Assembly: GCF_030161635.1 (NCBI RefSeq)
Contig: NZ_BSUO01000001.1
Coordinates: 2,709,199 to 2,773,198 of the forward strand
Source: Mobilicoccus caccae
GTDB lineage: Bacteria; Actinomycetota; Actinomycetes; Actinomycetales; Dermatophilaceae
Direction: 5' to 3'
DNA: 64,000 nucleotides
Shown here: positions 37,182 to 45,861 of the stretch, piece after piece
Numbering within the stretch: the first letter of the stretch is position 1
Layout: every line of letters starts with the position of its first letter
Made by a program: the position numbers and the translations under genes
Notes under the pieces: model-generated
What the model was told of the DNA's origin: nothing
The model's input: only the letters and a program-made list of their open reading frames with translations
Databases searched by the model: none

Positions 37182-39992
37182 TCAGCCGAGGTCTCCACCG
37201 GCGACCGGGAGCACCGTGCCGGTGATGTAGCTGGCCTCGTCGGAGGCGACGAAGCACAGGGCCGAGGCCTGCTCGTCGAGCGTGCCGTAGCGCTTGAGCA
37301 GCGACGACGTCACGGTCTGGTCGACGATCGCCTGGTACCAGTCGAGTTCCTGCTCACCCTCGGGGGCGGGCCCGCGAGGGATGCGGCGCGGAGGCGCCTC
37401 GGTACCGCCGGGAGCCGTGGCGACCACCCGGATCCCGTGAGGTGCGAGTTCCAGCGCCAGTGACGCCGTGATCGCGTTGACGCCGCCCTTGGCCGCCGAG
37501 TACGGCACACGGTGCACACCGCGGGTGGCGACCGAGGAGACGTTGACGATGACGCCGTGTCCCTGCTTGACCATCTGCTCCGACGCGGCGCGACAACCCC
37601 ACAGCGTCGGATACAGGGACCGGTTGATCTCCGCCTCGATCTGGTCGGCGGGGTACTCGTGGAACGGCTTGGCCCAGATCGTGCCTCCCACGGTGTGGAT
37701 GGCCACGTCGAGCCGGCCGAACTGGTCGACCGCGGCGTCCACGGCCGCCTGGGCGCCCTCGTAGGTCTCGAGGTCACCGACGACGGACGCCGCCTGCCGG
37801 GCCGCGCTGCGGAGTTCCTCGGCGAGGGAGTCCACGAGGTCGCTGCGGTCCGCGAGGACCACCCGGCCACCTTCGGCGCTGATCCGGCGGGCCGTGACCT
37901 CGCCGATGCCCTGAGCGGCACCGGTGACGAGCACGACCTTGCCCTCGAACCGACCGGGCGTGATGAACGCGGGCGTGACCCGCAGCCCGGCGTCCGCCAT
38001 GGCGCGGCGCATCGTCGTCTTGCTGCGCTCGGCGTGCTCGATCACGAGCGTGCGGACACGCTCACGATCGCCGCTGTCGAAGGCCTCGACGATCTTGACG
38101 TGGTCGTGCGCGACCTCGGGGTCGCACCACGTCGCGTTGCGCAGCACCTCGGCCATGTGCCCCTTGACCCCGAGTGCCTGGTACGCCTGCAGCAGGTGTT
38201 CGTTGCCGGTGAGCGTGAACAAGTACTCGTGGAACGCGGCGTTGGTCTCGGTGTAGGCGGCCGAGTCGACAAACGTCTCGCCGTCGACGTAGGGCAGCGT
38301 CGCGTCGGCGAGCAGCCGATAGCCCGCGAGCTGTGAAGACGACAGGCGTCCGACGGTCAGCTCGACGGCGCCGAGCTCCAGGGCCTGGCGAGCGTCGAAC
38401 ACCGCGTCGGACTTGGTGATGTCCGGGTGTTCCTCACCGATCTCGTATCCGCCCGTGCCGATCGAGGCGGGACGCCCGCTCGACGCCATCGGCGAGGCGG
38501 CGGCCGTCGCGGCCGCGGCCTCGGGAGACGGCTCGACGAGCGGTTCGACGTCCGCGGTGGAGATCGCGAACACCTGCCCGGCCAGGGCGGTTCCGTCGTC
38601 GTGGACGAGCAGCGCGCTTCCGCCCTGCACCGTCCCGACGTCGGCGCCGACGTCGGCACCCTCGGCGTCGAACCGCTCACCGAACGCCTGACCGGCGATG
38701 CGGGAGGCGGTGTCGGCCGTCGCGAGTTCGGCGTCACCGGCCGGTGCGCCCAGAGGCTCCATGTCGATCTCGGCGAAGAGGTCCTGACCGGCGATGCCCG
38801 AGGCACGCTCGAACACCGTCAGCTCCGGCAGACCCTCGGCCTGCGCGACCGACGCCGACGGATCCGGCGCCTGCGGCGTCGCCTCGTCGGGCTCCTGCTC
38901 CTTCTCGACACCCTCGACGGCGTCCGCGTCGTCGACGGGAGCCTCCTCCTCCGCGGTGGCCGACGTCGACGTCGGTGCCGCGGCGGTGCCGGAGAGGGCG
39001 AACTTCTCGTAGTAGAACCCGCCCGGCTCCATGCCGTTGTCGGAGAAGTGGGTGCGCACCGCCTCGACCATCGCGGGCGGGCCGCAGAGGTACACGGTGC
39101 CCTCGCCGTCGTGCAGGTGCTCGGCGGCGATGAGAGCCGTGACGTACCCGATGTTCTTGGCCGAGCTCTTCTCATCGGCGACGCAGTAGTCCCACGTGAA
39201 GGTCTCGAGCTTCGAACCGAGCTCCTCGATGGTCTCCAGCTCGATGACGTCGTCGTCGGTGGTCGCGCCGTAGATGAGATGCACCGGGCGGGTGCTCTCC
39301 TGCGAGACCAGACGCCGCAGGATCGACAGGATCGGCGCGAGGCCGGTCCCGCCGGCGAGCAGCAGCAGCGGCCGCTCACCCTCCCGCAGGAAGAAGCTGC
39401 CGTTCGGGCCGGTGAAGGTGACCTCGTCACCCTCGGCCGCCCGCTCGGTCAGGTACGTCGACATCACTCCGCCGGGGGTGATCTTGACCAGGAAGGTGAG
39501 GTCGTCCTCGTCCGGCCCGTTGCTGAACGAGTACGACCGCGTCTCCTCGGTGCCGGGCACCGAGAAGTTGATGTACTGGCCCGGCAGGAACGCGAGCTTC
39601 TCGCGATCCGGCGTACTCACCGTCAGCGCGTACGTCGTGGACGACAGCTTCTCCAACCCCGTGAGGGTGCCGGTGAACGAGGCGGCGCGCGTCTTGGCCA
39701 CCGCCGACGTCGACGCGATCTGCAGCACGAGATCGCTGGTCGGCTTCATCTGGCACGGCAGGCAGTAGCCCGACTCGGCCTCGTCGTCGGTGAGCGCGTC
39801 CTCGATGTAGAACCCGGGGTCGTACTCACCGGCCTCGCAGAACGCCTTGCACGTTCCACACGCGCCGTCCCGGCAGTCCAGGGGGATGTTGATCCGCGCC
39901 CGGTAGGACGCGTCCGCGACGGTCTGGTCCTCCGCACACGTGATGAACTTCGTGACCCCGTCCTCGAAGGAGAGGGCGACCTGATGACTCAT
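37182..39992 (-). CDS. benC-benD: BenC-linker-FCD-BenD fusion: benzoate dioxygenase reductase joined to benzoate diol dehydrogenase
   Basis: A 936-residue protein combining two successive steps of benzoate oxidation. Residues 1-335 are BenC: [2Fe-2S] ferredoxin with Cys40, Cys45, Cys48 and Cys80, FAD site RSYSFSN (152-158) and NAD site LLAGGTGLAP. Residues 336-530 are an Ala/Glu/Pro/Asp-rich linker with three degenerate repeats around IAGQ/LAGQ. Residues 531-675 are a helical FCD domain (NAAFHEYLFTLTGNEHL, His653 in IEHAERS), the ligand-binding half of GntR regulators, without the DNA-binding half. Residues 680-936 are BenD, an SDR with TGAAQGIG (690-697) and Tyr831/Lys835. ATG 39992 (MSHQVALSF) is the canonical BenC start; the frame upstream is a shadow of benB. 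No stop or frameshift interrupts it. Confidence 0.9.
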   Translation of the reverse strand: MSHQVALSFEDGVTKFITCAEDQTVADASYRARINIPLDCRDGACGTCKAFCEAGEYDPGFYIEDALTDDEAESGYCLPCQMKPTSDLVLQIASTSAVAKTRAASFTGTLTGLEKLSSTTYALTVSTPDREKLAFLPGQYINFSVPGTEETRSYSFSNGPDEDDLTFLVKITPGGVMSTYLTERAAEGDEVTFTGPNGSFFLREGERPLLLLAGGTGLAPILSILRRLVSQESTRPVHLIYGATTDDDVIELETIEELGSKLETFTWDYCVADEKSSAKNIGYVTALIAAEHLHDGEGTVYLCGPPAMVEAVRTHFSDNGMEPGGFYYEKFALSGTAAAPTSTSATAEEEAPVDDADAVEGVEKEQEPDEATPQAPDPSASVAQAEGLPELTVFERASGIAGQDLFAEIDMEPLGAPAGDAELATADTASRIAGQAFGERFDAEGADVGADVGTVQGGSALLVHDDGTALAGQVFAISTADVEPLVEPSPEAAAATAAASPMASSGRPASIGTGGYEIGEEHPDITKSDAVFDARQALELGAVELTVGRLSSSQLAGYRLLADATLPYVDGETFVDSAAYTETNAAFHEYLFTLTGNEHLLQAYQALGVKGHMAEVLRNATWCDPEVAHDHVKIVEAFDSGDRERVRTLVIEHAERSKTTMRRAMADAGLRVTPAFITPGRFEGKVVLVTGAAQGIGEVTARRISAEGGRVVLADRSDLVDSLAEELRSAARQAASVVGDLETYEGAQAAVDAAVDQFGRLDVAIHTVGGTIWAKPFHEYPADQIEAEINRSLYPTLWGCRAASEQMVKQGHGVIVNVSSVATRGVHRVPYSAAKGGVNAITASLALELAPHGIRVVATAPGGTEAPPRRIPRGPAPEGEQELDWYQAIVDQTVTSSLLKRYGTLDEQASALCFVASDEASYITGTVLPVAGGDLG

Positions 39993-40018
39993 GATCACTC
40001 CTGACGCGAGGGGGATCT

Positions 40019-40561
40019 TCAGACGTGGTAGACGTCGACGACGTGGTGGATGTAGTCGTTCTTGAGGACGACGGTCTTGCGCCTGATCAGCGGGGACTCG
40101 CCGGAGAAGTCGATCGTGTAGAACGAGGTGCCGTAGTACGGGTCGACGGTGTTGTAGCGGAAGTACATCGTGTGCCAGTTGAAGCGCACGCTGACGATGT
40201 CGCCGCTGCGTTCGATGACCTCGACGTTGCTGACGTTGTGGCTCGTGCGCGGCTCGGGGATCGAGGTCGCCGAGCTGCGCTCGGTGCGGATCCGGAAGAC
40301 GCGATCCTCCAGACCACCCTTGTTGGGGTAGTACACGAGCGACATCTCGCGCTGCGGGTCCTGGGTGAGCTGGTCGTCGTCGGTCCAGCACGGCATCCAG
40401 AACACCACGTCGTCGGCGTAGCAGGTCAGCCACTTCTCGAACTCACGGTCGTCGAGGTAGCGCGCCTCGCGGTAGAGGAACTGCTCGATCGCGTGCTGGT
40501 CGATGATGGCGTTGCCCGCCGCGGGTTCGGTGGCCACGGGACGGTCGGTGGTGGTGGTCAT
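40019..40561 (-). CDS. benB: Benzoate 1,2-dioxygenase small (beta) subunit
   Basis: The 180-residue structural beta subunit of the Rieske dioxygenase hexamer. It has the cystatin-like ring-hydroxylating beta fold: IEQFLYREARYLDDREFEKWL, YADDVVFWMPCW, EMSLVYYPNKGGLEDRVFRIRTERS and IDFSGESPLIRRKTVVLKNDYI. It begins 13 bp after benA and ends 26 bp before the BenC-BenD gene, so the three are one transcription unit. Confidence 0.95.
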   Translation of the reverse strand: MTTTTDRPVATEPAAGNAIIDQHAIEQFLYREARYLDDREFEKWLTCYADDVVFWMPCWTDDDQLTQDPQREMSLVYYPNKGGLEDRVFRIRTERSSATSIPEPRTSHNVSNVEVIERSGDIVSVRFNWHTMYFRYNTVDPYYGTSFYTIDFSGESPLIRRKTVVLKNDYIHHVVDVYHV

Positions 40562-40574
40562 GATGTCGTCCTCC

Positions 40575-41972
40575 TCAGGCGTTCGCGTCGGCGGTCAGGT
40601 CGCCGGGCTGATCGGCCCGGGAGGCTTCCTCGGCCTGGACGGCCTTGCGCATCGTGTCCAGCCAGTAGCCGTGCTGGACGGGGTAGAGACCCTCGTCCTC
40701 GTTCTTCACACCGGCGGAGATGACGTTCTCCATGTCGAGGGACTTGGCCACGTCGTCGGGGCCGGTCAGCCAGTGCTCGGCACCACGGGACATGTCGTTC
40801 CACGGGGCGGCCTGGGCCCGGAAGGTGAGCTGGCAGGAGCGGAACTCCTCCAGGTCGTCAGGGGTGGCCATGCCGGTGGCGTTGAAGAAGTCCTCGTACT
40901 GGCGGATGCGCCAGGCGCGCGACTCGTCGGACTCGCCCTTGGGCGCGATGCAGTAGATCGTCACCTCGGTCTTGTCCGGCGCGATCGGGCGGAAGTGCCG
41001 GATCTGCGTGCTGAACTGGTCCATCAGGTAGACGTTGGGGTACAGGCACAGGTTGCGGGAGCCCTTGACCATGAACTCGCCCTTGGCGTCGCCGTACTTG
41101 TCCTTGAGACGGTCCATCTGGTCCCACAGGGGACGGTCCTGCGGGTTGCCGGCCCAGGTCCACAGGCACAGGTGGCCGTTGGGGTAGGACCAGTAGCCAC
41201 CACCGGACTTGCCCCACGTGCCGGCGTCGACCGTCTTGGTCGTGTTCTTGGACTCGCCGGTGCCACGGCGGGAGGTCGTGGCCGCGTAGTTCCAGTGAGT
41301 GGCGGTGACGTGGTAGCCGTCGGCGCCGTTCTCGGCCTGCACCTTCCAGTTGCCGTCGTAGGTGTAGGTCGAGGATCCGCGCAGCACCTCCAGGCCCTCG
41401 GGGGACTGGTCGACGAGCATGTCGATGACCTTCGTCGTGTCGCCCAGGTGCTCCTCGAGCTCGGGCGAGTCGGGGTTGAGGCTGCCGAAGAGGAACCCGC
41501 GGTAGTTGGCGAACTTCGCGACCTTGGTGAGGTTGTGCGAGCCATCGGTGTCGAAGCTCTCGGGGTAGCCCGCGCCCTCGGGGTCCTTGACCTTGAGCAG
41601 GGTCCCGTCGTTGCGGAACGTCCAGCCGTGGAAGGGGCAGGTGAGGGTGGACCGGTTGTCGGTCTTGCGGCGGCAGATCATCGCTCCGCGGTGGGCGCAG
41701 GCGTTGATGAGGCAGTGCAGCTCGCCGTTCTTGTCCCGGGTGATGACGATCGGCTGCCGGCCGATGTAGGTGGTGAAGTAGTCACCGGGGTTGGCCATCT
41801 GGCTCTCGTGGGCCAGGTAGATCCAGTTGCCCTCGAAGATGTACTTCATCTCGAGTTCGAAGATCTCTTCGTCCGTGAAGATGCGGCGGTTCGCCCGGTA
41901 CACCCCCGCGTCCTTGTCCTCGACGACGGCGTCGGCGAGAACCTTGCGTGCGACATCCAGCGTGCCGGTCAT
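40575..41972 (-). CDS. benA: Benzoate 1,2-dioxygenase large (alpha) subunit
   Basis: The catalytic subunit that, with BenB and the BenC reductase, turns benzoate into the cis-1,2-dihydrodiol. The 465-residue protein has a Rieske [2Fe-2S] site ([13 protein letters not shown] ... [10 protein letters not shown], pattern C-x-H...C-x2-H) and the mononuclear iron site region [16 protein letters not shown] with its two histidines. QPLF-like terminal parts and length fit BenA and the related anthranilate or toluate enzymes; the neighbouring BenK/BenE/BenR favour benzoate. It is divergent from the LysR gene, across a 311-bp control region. Confidence 0.95.
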   Translation of the reverse strand: MTGTLDVARKVLADAVVEDKDAGVYRANRRIFTDEEIFELEMKYIFEGNWIYLAHESQMANPGDYFTTYIGRQPIVITRDKNGELHCLINACAHRGAMICRRKTDNRSTLTCPFHGWTFRNDGTLLKVKDPEGAGYPESFDTDGSHNLTKVAKFANYRGFLFGSLNPDSPELEEHLGDTTKVIDMLVDQSPEGLEVLRGSSTYTYDGNWKVQAENGADGYHVTATHWNYAATTSRRGTGESKNTTKTVDAGTWGKSGGGYWSYPNGHLCLWTWAGNPQDRPLWDQMDRLKDKYGDAKGEFMVKGSRNLCLYPNVYLMDQFSTQIRHFRPIAPDKTEVTIYCIAPKGESDESRAWRIRQYEDFFNATGMATPDDLEEFRSCQLTFRAQAAPWNDMSRGAEHWLTGPDDVAKSLDMENVISAGVKNEDEGLYPVQHGYWLDTMRKAVQAEEASRADQPGDLTADANA

Positions 41973-42283
41973 GGCGACTCCTCATTGAGTGCGGTCTGTG
42001 CGTTGAGTGGGGTGGCGTTCAGGACATTTCGGTGGCGAACGCGGCCACCGGTTCATGGACGACCCCAGCGTTCCGGCGATGTACGGCCGGGGGGCCGAGG
42101 TTTCCGAGTTGCCCCGACCCTGCCAGGGACTCCCCCACCACGACACTGGGCAAATGCCTAGGGCTGACCCAGGGTGCAAGAGTTTTCGTGGATTCATCCC
42201 CCTTCTTGAGACCCCAGAGGTCTCAATCGCCGGTTTTGACATGCAGTGAGACGCGCCTGACGCAGAAGTAATACTCTCTGCGT
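41973..42283. promoter_or_regulatory. ben / lysR divergent control region
   Basis: This 311-bp gap holds the benA promoter and the lysR promoter. Two dyads stand out: TTGAGACC-CCAGA-GGTCTCAA at 42206-42226, and ATAC-N7-GTAT at 42271-42285. A TTGACA hexamer occurs at 42236-42241 on the plus strand but has no -10 box at a usual distance. I see no gene. Confidence 0.7.
42206..42226. promoter_or_regulatory. Perfect 8-bp inverted repeat, candidate ben operator
   Basis: TTGAGACC and GGTCTCAA arms are separated by five bases (CCAGA), giving a 21-bp dyad about 235 bases upstream of the benA start. The size suits a dimeric regulator. It is not the BenM/CatM consensus; BenR or another factor could bind it. 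Confidence 0.5.
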
Positions 42284-42285
42284 AT
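42271..42285. promoter_or_regulatory. BenM/CatM-type operator ATAC-N7-GTAT
   Basis: ATACTCTCTGCGTAT matches the ATAC-N7-GTAT site known for the Acinetobacter LysR regulators BenM and CatM. Its right arm overlaps the ATG start codon of the lysR gene at 42284. TAATAC (42269-42274), a plausible -10 box, overlaps its left arm, so a leaderless lysR transcript under autorepression is an attractive reading. Confidence 0.65.
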
Positions 42286-43183
42286 GGATCTACGACAGCT
42301 GCGGTACTTCGTCGCAGTGGCCGAGGAGTGCCACTTCGGCCGGGCGGCCCAACGCCTGCACATGGCCCAACCCCCGCTCAGCCAGGCCATTCGTCGCCTC
42401 GAGGAGGATCTCGGCGTCGAACTGCTCGAACGCACGACGCGGCGGGTGGCGCTCACCGCCGCCGGCGAGCGCTACCTCGAGCGGGCCCGCAGCATCCTCG
42501 CCGACGTCGAGGCCGCCAACCACGAGGCCACCCGGGTCGCCGCCGGCGAGGTCGGCCGGGTCGTCCTCGGCGTCGTCGGCTCGGTGACCTACGCCCTCCT
42601 GCCGTCGCTGGCCCGGCGCCTGCGGGAGGAGTTCCCCGACATCGACTTCGAGTTCACCGGCGAGATGCTCACCCCCGAACTGATGACCGCCCTGCGCGAC
42701 GGCACCGTCGACATCGCCCTCATGCGCACCCCCGCCGACACCCGAGGCCTGCTCGCCCGGGCCCTGCGCAGCGAGCCGCTCATCGCGGCACTCCCGGCCG
42801 CCCACCCCCTCGCAGCCCGCGACGTCATCGACCTGGCCGACCTGCGCGACGAACCCTTCGTCACCTACCCCTCCCAGCACCGCTCGGTCCTGCACGACAC
42901 CGTGCTCACCGCCTGTCAGGCCCGAGGATTCAGCCCCCGCCAGGTCGCCCAGGTCGCCCAGACCTCGACGTTGCTCGTATTCGTGGCGGCGGGCATCGGG
43001 GTGACGGTCCTGCCCGCCTCCTCACGGCGCCTCCGCCTCGAAGGCGTGGATTTCCGTGACATCACGAACGCTCCGACGGTCGAACTGGCCGCAGCGTGGC
43101 GTCCGGGAGCACCCGCCTCGACGCAGCGGGTCGTCGATCGCATCACCGCGATCGTGACCGGAGGTGCGGCGGGCGCGACCTAG
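42284..43183 (+). CDS. LysR-type regulator (BenM/CatR-like)
   Basis: A 299-residue LysR regulator. The winged HTH fills residues 1-60 (MDLRQLRYFVAVAEECHFGRAAQRLHMAQ, PPLSQAIRRLEEDLG), and the effector domain (about 90-295) has GVVGSVTYALLPSL and GIGVTVLPAS. BenM, CatM and CatR of this type sense muconate, some also benzoate. Its position between ben and cat and an ATAC-N7-GTAT site at its start support control of one or both. No ribosome site can precede ATG 42284 at normal spacing, since the bases upstream are the operator, so translation may be leaderless. Confidence 0.9.
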   Translation: MDLRQLRYFVAVAEECHFGRAAQRLHMAQPPLSQAIRRLEEDLGVELLERTTRRVALTAAGERYLERARSILADVEAANHEATRVAAGEVGRVVLGVVGSVTYALLPSLARRLREEFPDIDFEFTGEMLTPELMTALRDGTVDIALMRTPADTRGLLARALRSEPLIAALPAAHPLAARDVIDLADLRDEPFVTYPSQHRSVLHDTVLTACQARGFSPRQVAQVAQTSTLLVFVAAGIGVTVLPASSRRLRLEGVDFRDITNAPTVELAAAWRPGAPASTQRVVDRITAIVTGGAAGAT

Positions 43184-43196
43184 ATTTATATCTGAT

Positions 43197-43241
43197 GCCG
43201 ACTGATTCACCTTGAATAAGTATTTGTCGGTATCAATCGGC
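43197..43241. promoter_or_regulatory. Inverted repeat upstream of catB, candidate LysR site
   Basis: GCCGACTGAT (43197-43206) and ATCAATCGGC (43232-43241) are inverted with one mismatch across 25 bases. Between them are two GTAT words (GTATTTGTCGGTAT), half-sites like those of BenM/CatM. It lies 77-121 bases upstream of catB and overlaps its candidate promoter. Confidence 0.5.
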
Positions 43242-43252
43242 GCGATTAGCGT
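43224..43252 (+). promoter_or_regulatory. Candidate cat operon promoter
   Basis: TTGTCG (43224-43229), a 17-base spacer and TAGCGT (43247-43252) form a sigma-70-like promoter with a TANNNT -10 box, about 65 bases upstream of catB. The -35 box is inside the inverted repeat, as expected for LysR-type activation. Confidence 0.5.
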
Positions 43253-43317
43253 GGCAGGTGTTCGAGGACGAACACGTCTCCTCGGCACACCCGAAACCCC
43301 CGACCGAAGGAGACGCC

Positions 43318-44505
43318 GTGACCGCCCTCCATGGCACCATCGCCGACGCTCCCGCGGCCGCGGGCCTCACCGACGACGCCCAGCGCGATGTCGTCGGCGA
43401 TCTCGAGATCACCGCCATCGAGGCGATCCCCTTCTCGATCCCCTACACCAAGCCCCTCGCGTTCGCCAGCGGGTCGGTCCACGCCGCCGACCACGTGCTG
43501 GTGCGCGTCCACACCGCGGGCGGCCTCGTGGGAACGGCCGAGGCGCCGCCGCGACCGTTCACCTACGGCGAGACCCAGGGCTCGATCATCGCGGTCGTCG
43601 ACGGCATCTTCGCCGGCCAGATCATCGGCACCTCGGCCCTGGCCCGCGAGGCGATCCACGCCCGCATGCACCGCACCGTGGGCAACCCCACCGCCAAGGC
43701 GGCCATTGACATGGCCCTCTGGGACGTCATCGGACAGCGCTTCGGCGTCTCGGTGACCGAGCTCCTCGGCGGCTACGGCACGAGCATGCGTGTCAGCCAC
43801 ATGCTCGGGTTCGACGACCCGCAGGCGATGGTGACCGAGGCGACCCGCATGCGGGAGACCTACGGCATCTCCACCTTCAAGATCAAGGTCGGCCGCAACC
43901 CCTTCACCCTGGACGTCGCCGTATGCCGCGCGCTGCGTGAGGCGTTCGGTGACGAGGTCGAACTCTACGTCGACGGCAACCGCGGCTGGAGCCCGGCCGA
44001 CGCCGAGCGCGCCATGTACCAGATGGCCGACCTCGACCTGCTGTTCGCCGAGGAGCTGTGCCCCGCCGACGACGTCCTCGGGCGCCGGCGGCACACCCGC
44101 ACCAGCTCCGTGCCGGTCATCGCCGACGAGAGCGCGACCACCCCCGGTGAGGTGACCCGCGAGCTGCTCGGCGGATCCGCCGACGCCATCAGCATCAAGA
44201 CCGCCCGTACCGGTTTCACCACCTCCCAGCGGATCCTCCACCAGTGCGAAGGCATGGGCGTGGAGGTCGTCATGGGCAACCAGATCGACGGCCAGATCGG
44301 TACGGCGTGCTCCGTCGCCTTCGGTGCGGCGCACGGCCACACCAGCCGCCGCGCAGGAGAACTCAGCAACTTCCTCGACATGAGCGACGACCTTCTGGCC
44401 GAACCGCTCACCATCTCCGGCGGCATCCTGCCCGTCCGCACCGGACCCGGGCTCGGCCTCGTCATCGACGAGGACAAGCTCGCCCACTACCGCACCGACA
44501 CCTGA
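43318..44505 (+). CDS. catB: Muconate cycloisomerase
   Basis: Converts cis,cis-muconate to muconolactone. The 395-residue enolase-superfamily protein has the N-terminal capping domain, the catalytic lysine pair in FKIKVGRNPF, metal-ligand region ELYVDGNRGW, LCPADDVL and a second-lysine area SIKTARTGF. GTG 43318 follows GAAGGAGAC and was preferred to an upstream ATG at 43258 without a ribosome site. It is the first gene of catBAC. Confidence 0.94.
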   Translation: MTALHGTIADAPAAAGLTDDAQRDVVGDLEITAIEAIPFSIPYTKPLAFASGSVHAADHVLVRVHTAGGLVGTAEAPPRPFTYGETQGSIIAVVDGIFAGQIIGTSALAREAIHARMHRTVGNPTAKAAIDMALWDVIGQRFGVSVTELLGGYGTSMRVSHMLGFDDPQAMVTEATRMRETYGISTFKIKVGRNPFTLDVAVCRALREAFGDEVELYVDGNRGWSPADAERAMYQMADLDLLFAEELCPADDVLGRRRHTRTSSVPVIADESATTPGEVTRELLGGSADAISIKTARTGFTTSQRILHQCEGMGVEVVMGNQIDGQIGTACSVAFGAAHGHTSRRAGELSNFLDMSDDLLAEPLTISGGILPVRTGPGLGLVIDEDKLAHYRTDT

Positions 44506-44603
44506 CTCACCCGATCGCCGCACCCTGCGGTGGTCGCCCACACCGGGCGGCGATCTCGCCGCACCATCGACCGGTCGCATCGTCGCGACCGGAAGGAGGA
44601 GAC

Positions 44604-45464
44604 ATGACCACTCAGAACGAGCAGCTCGAAGCCCGCGCGGCGGACTCGGGCGCCAACGCCACCGCCGCGTTCCGCAAGGCCCGTCAGGGTTCGGCCGTCG
44701 AGGTTCCGCCGGAGCGCGTCAGCGCGATGGCCACCGAGGCGCTCGAGGCGATTCACGAGGTCGCCCGTCGTCACAAGATGACCTACGACGAGTACCGCAT
44801 CCTCAAGGACTGGCTGATCAGCGTCGGCGAGGACGGCGAATGGCCGCTCTTCCTCGACGTGTGGCTCGAGCACGTCATCGAGGACATCAACACCTCGCAC
44901 CGCACCGGCAACAAGGGCACCATCGAGGGCCCGTACTACGTGCCGGACGCCCCCGAGATGGGTTCGCACGCCAAGATCTCCATGCGTGAGGACGAGAAGG
45001 GCGAGTCCCTTCGCTTCCAGGGTCAGGTGCGCTCCACCGACGGCACCCCGCTCGGTGGCGCCAAGGTCGAGCTGTGGCACGCGGACGCCGACGGCTTCTA
45101 CAGCCAGTACGCCCCGGGCCTGCCCGAGTGGAACCTGCGCGGCACGTTCACCGCCGACGAGGAGGGCCGCTTCCAGATCGACACGCTGCTGCCCGCCCCG
45201 TACCAGATCCCGACCGACGGCGCCTGTGGCAAGCTCATCGCCGCTGCCGGATGGCACGCCTGGCGCCCGGCCCACCTGCACCTCAAGGTGGGTTCGCAGG
45301 GTCACGAGCAGCTCACCGCGCAGCTCTACTTCCCGGGTGACCCGCACAACGAGGACGACATCGCCTCGGCGGTCAAGCCCGAGCTCGTGCTCGACCCCAA
45401 GACGGTGGACGGCATCGACGGCAAGGTCGTCGACTACGACTTCGTCCTCGACCCGCTGTCCTGA
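44604..45464 (+). CDS. catA: Catechol 1,2-dioxygenase
   Basis: An intradiol, non-haem Fe(III) dioxygenase that opens catechol to cis,cis-muconate. The 286-residue protein has the N-terminal helical dimer domain, GPYYVPDAPEMG with the first Tyr ligand, GAKVELWHADADGFYSQY, and the Tyr/His/His set in LPAPYQIPTDG and GWHAWRPAHLHLKV. GGAAGGAGGA precedes ATG 44604. Length and motifs are complete. Confidence 0.96.
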   Translation: MTTQNEQLEARAADSGANATAAFRKARQGSAVEVPPERVSAMATEALEAIHEVARRHKMTYDEYRILKDWLISVGEDGEWPLFLDVWLEHVIEDINTSHRTGNKGTIEGPYYVPDAPEMGSHAKISMREDEKGESLRFQGQVRSTDGTPLGGAKVELWHADADGFYSQYAPGLPEWNLRGTFTADEEGRFQIDTLLPAPYQIPTDGACGKLIAAAGWHAWRPAHLHLKVGSQGHEQLTAQLYFPGDPHNEDDIASAVKPELVLDPKTVDGIDGKVVDYDFVLDPLS

Positions 45465-45549
45465 TCCGCCACGACCGGGCCCGTCGCCCCACGGTGCGGG
45501 CCCGGCCGCGCATCTGTTCCCCCGCACCCCCGAAAGAGCAGGTACCCCT

Positions 45550-45840
45550 GTGTTGTTCGCCGTCAAGATGGACGTCGCCATCCCCCACGACATGGATCCC
45601 GATCGCAAGACCGAGACCTTGGCCAAGGAGAAGGCCTACTCCCAGGACCTGCAGCGCGGAGGTGAGTGGGTGAGCATCTGGCGGTGCGCCGGCCAGTACT
45701 CCAACATCTCGATCTTCGACGTGAAGGACAACGAGCGTCTGCACGAGATCCTGTGGAATCTGCCGCTGTTCCCGTTCATGACCATGGACATCACCCCGCT
45801 GGCCACCCACCCCAGCGACATCCGCGCCGACCAGGGATGA
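45550..45840 (+). CDS. catC: Muconolactone delta-isomerase
   Basis: Isomerises muconolactone to 3-oxoadipate enol-lactone. The 96-residue protein has the ferredoxin-like family pattern FAVKMDVAIPHDMDPDRKTE, RGGEWVSIWRCAGQYSNISIFDV and LPLFPFMTMDITPLATHPSDI. GTG 45550 is the first start in frame near a weak AAAGAGCAGG ribosome site; the adjacent TTG is a possible alternative. It ends the catBAC run, 22 bases before a tRNA gene on the other strand. Confidence 0.94.
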   Translation: MLFAVKMDVAIPHDMDPDRKTETLAKEKAYSQDLQRGGEWVSIWRCAGQYSNISIFDVKDNERLHEILWNLPLFPFMTMDITPLATHPSDIRADQG

Positions 45841-45861
45841 TCCGGCCACGGTGAGCCTCGG

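Noticed and set aside
39993..40433. N-terminal extension of the BenC frame
   Set aside because: It is the shadow of benB in another frame. The canonical BenC start is ATG 39992.
42236..42241. TTGACA as a lysR -35 box
   Set aside because: The only good -10 candidate (TAATAC at 42269) is 27 bases away, too far for a normal promoter.
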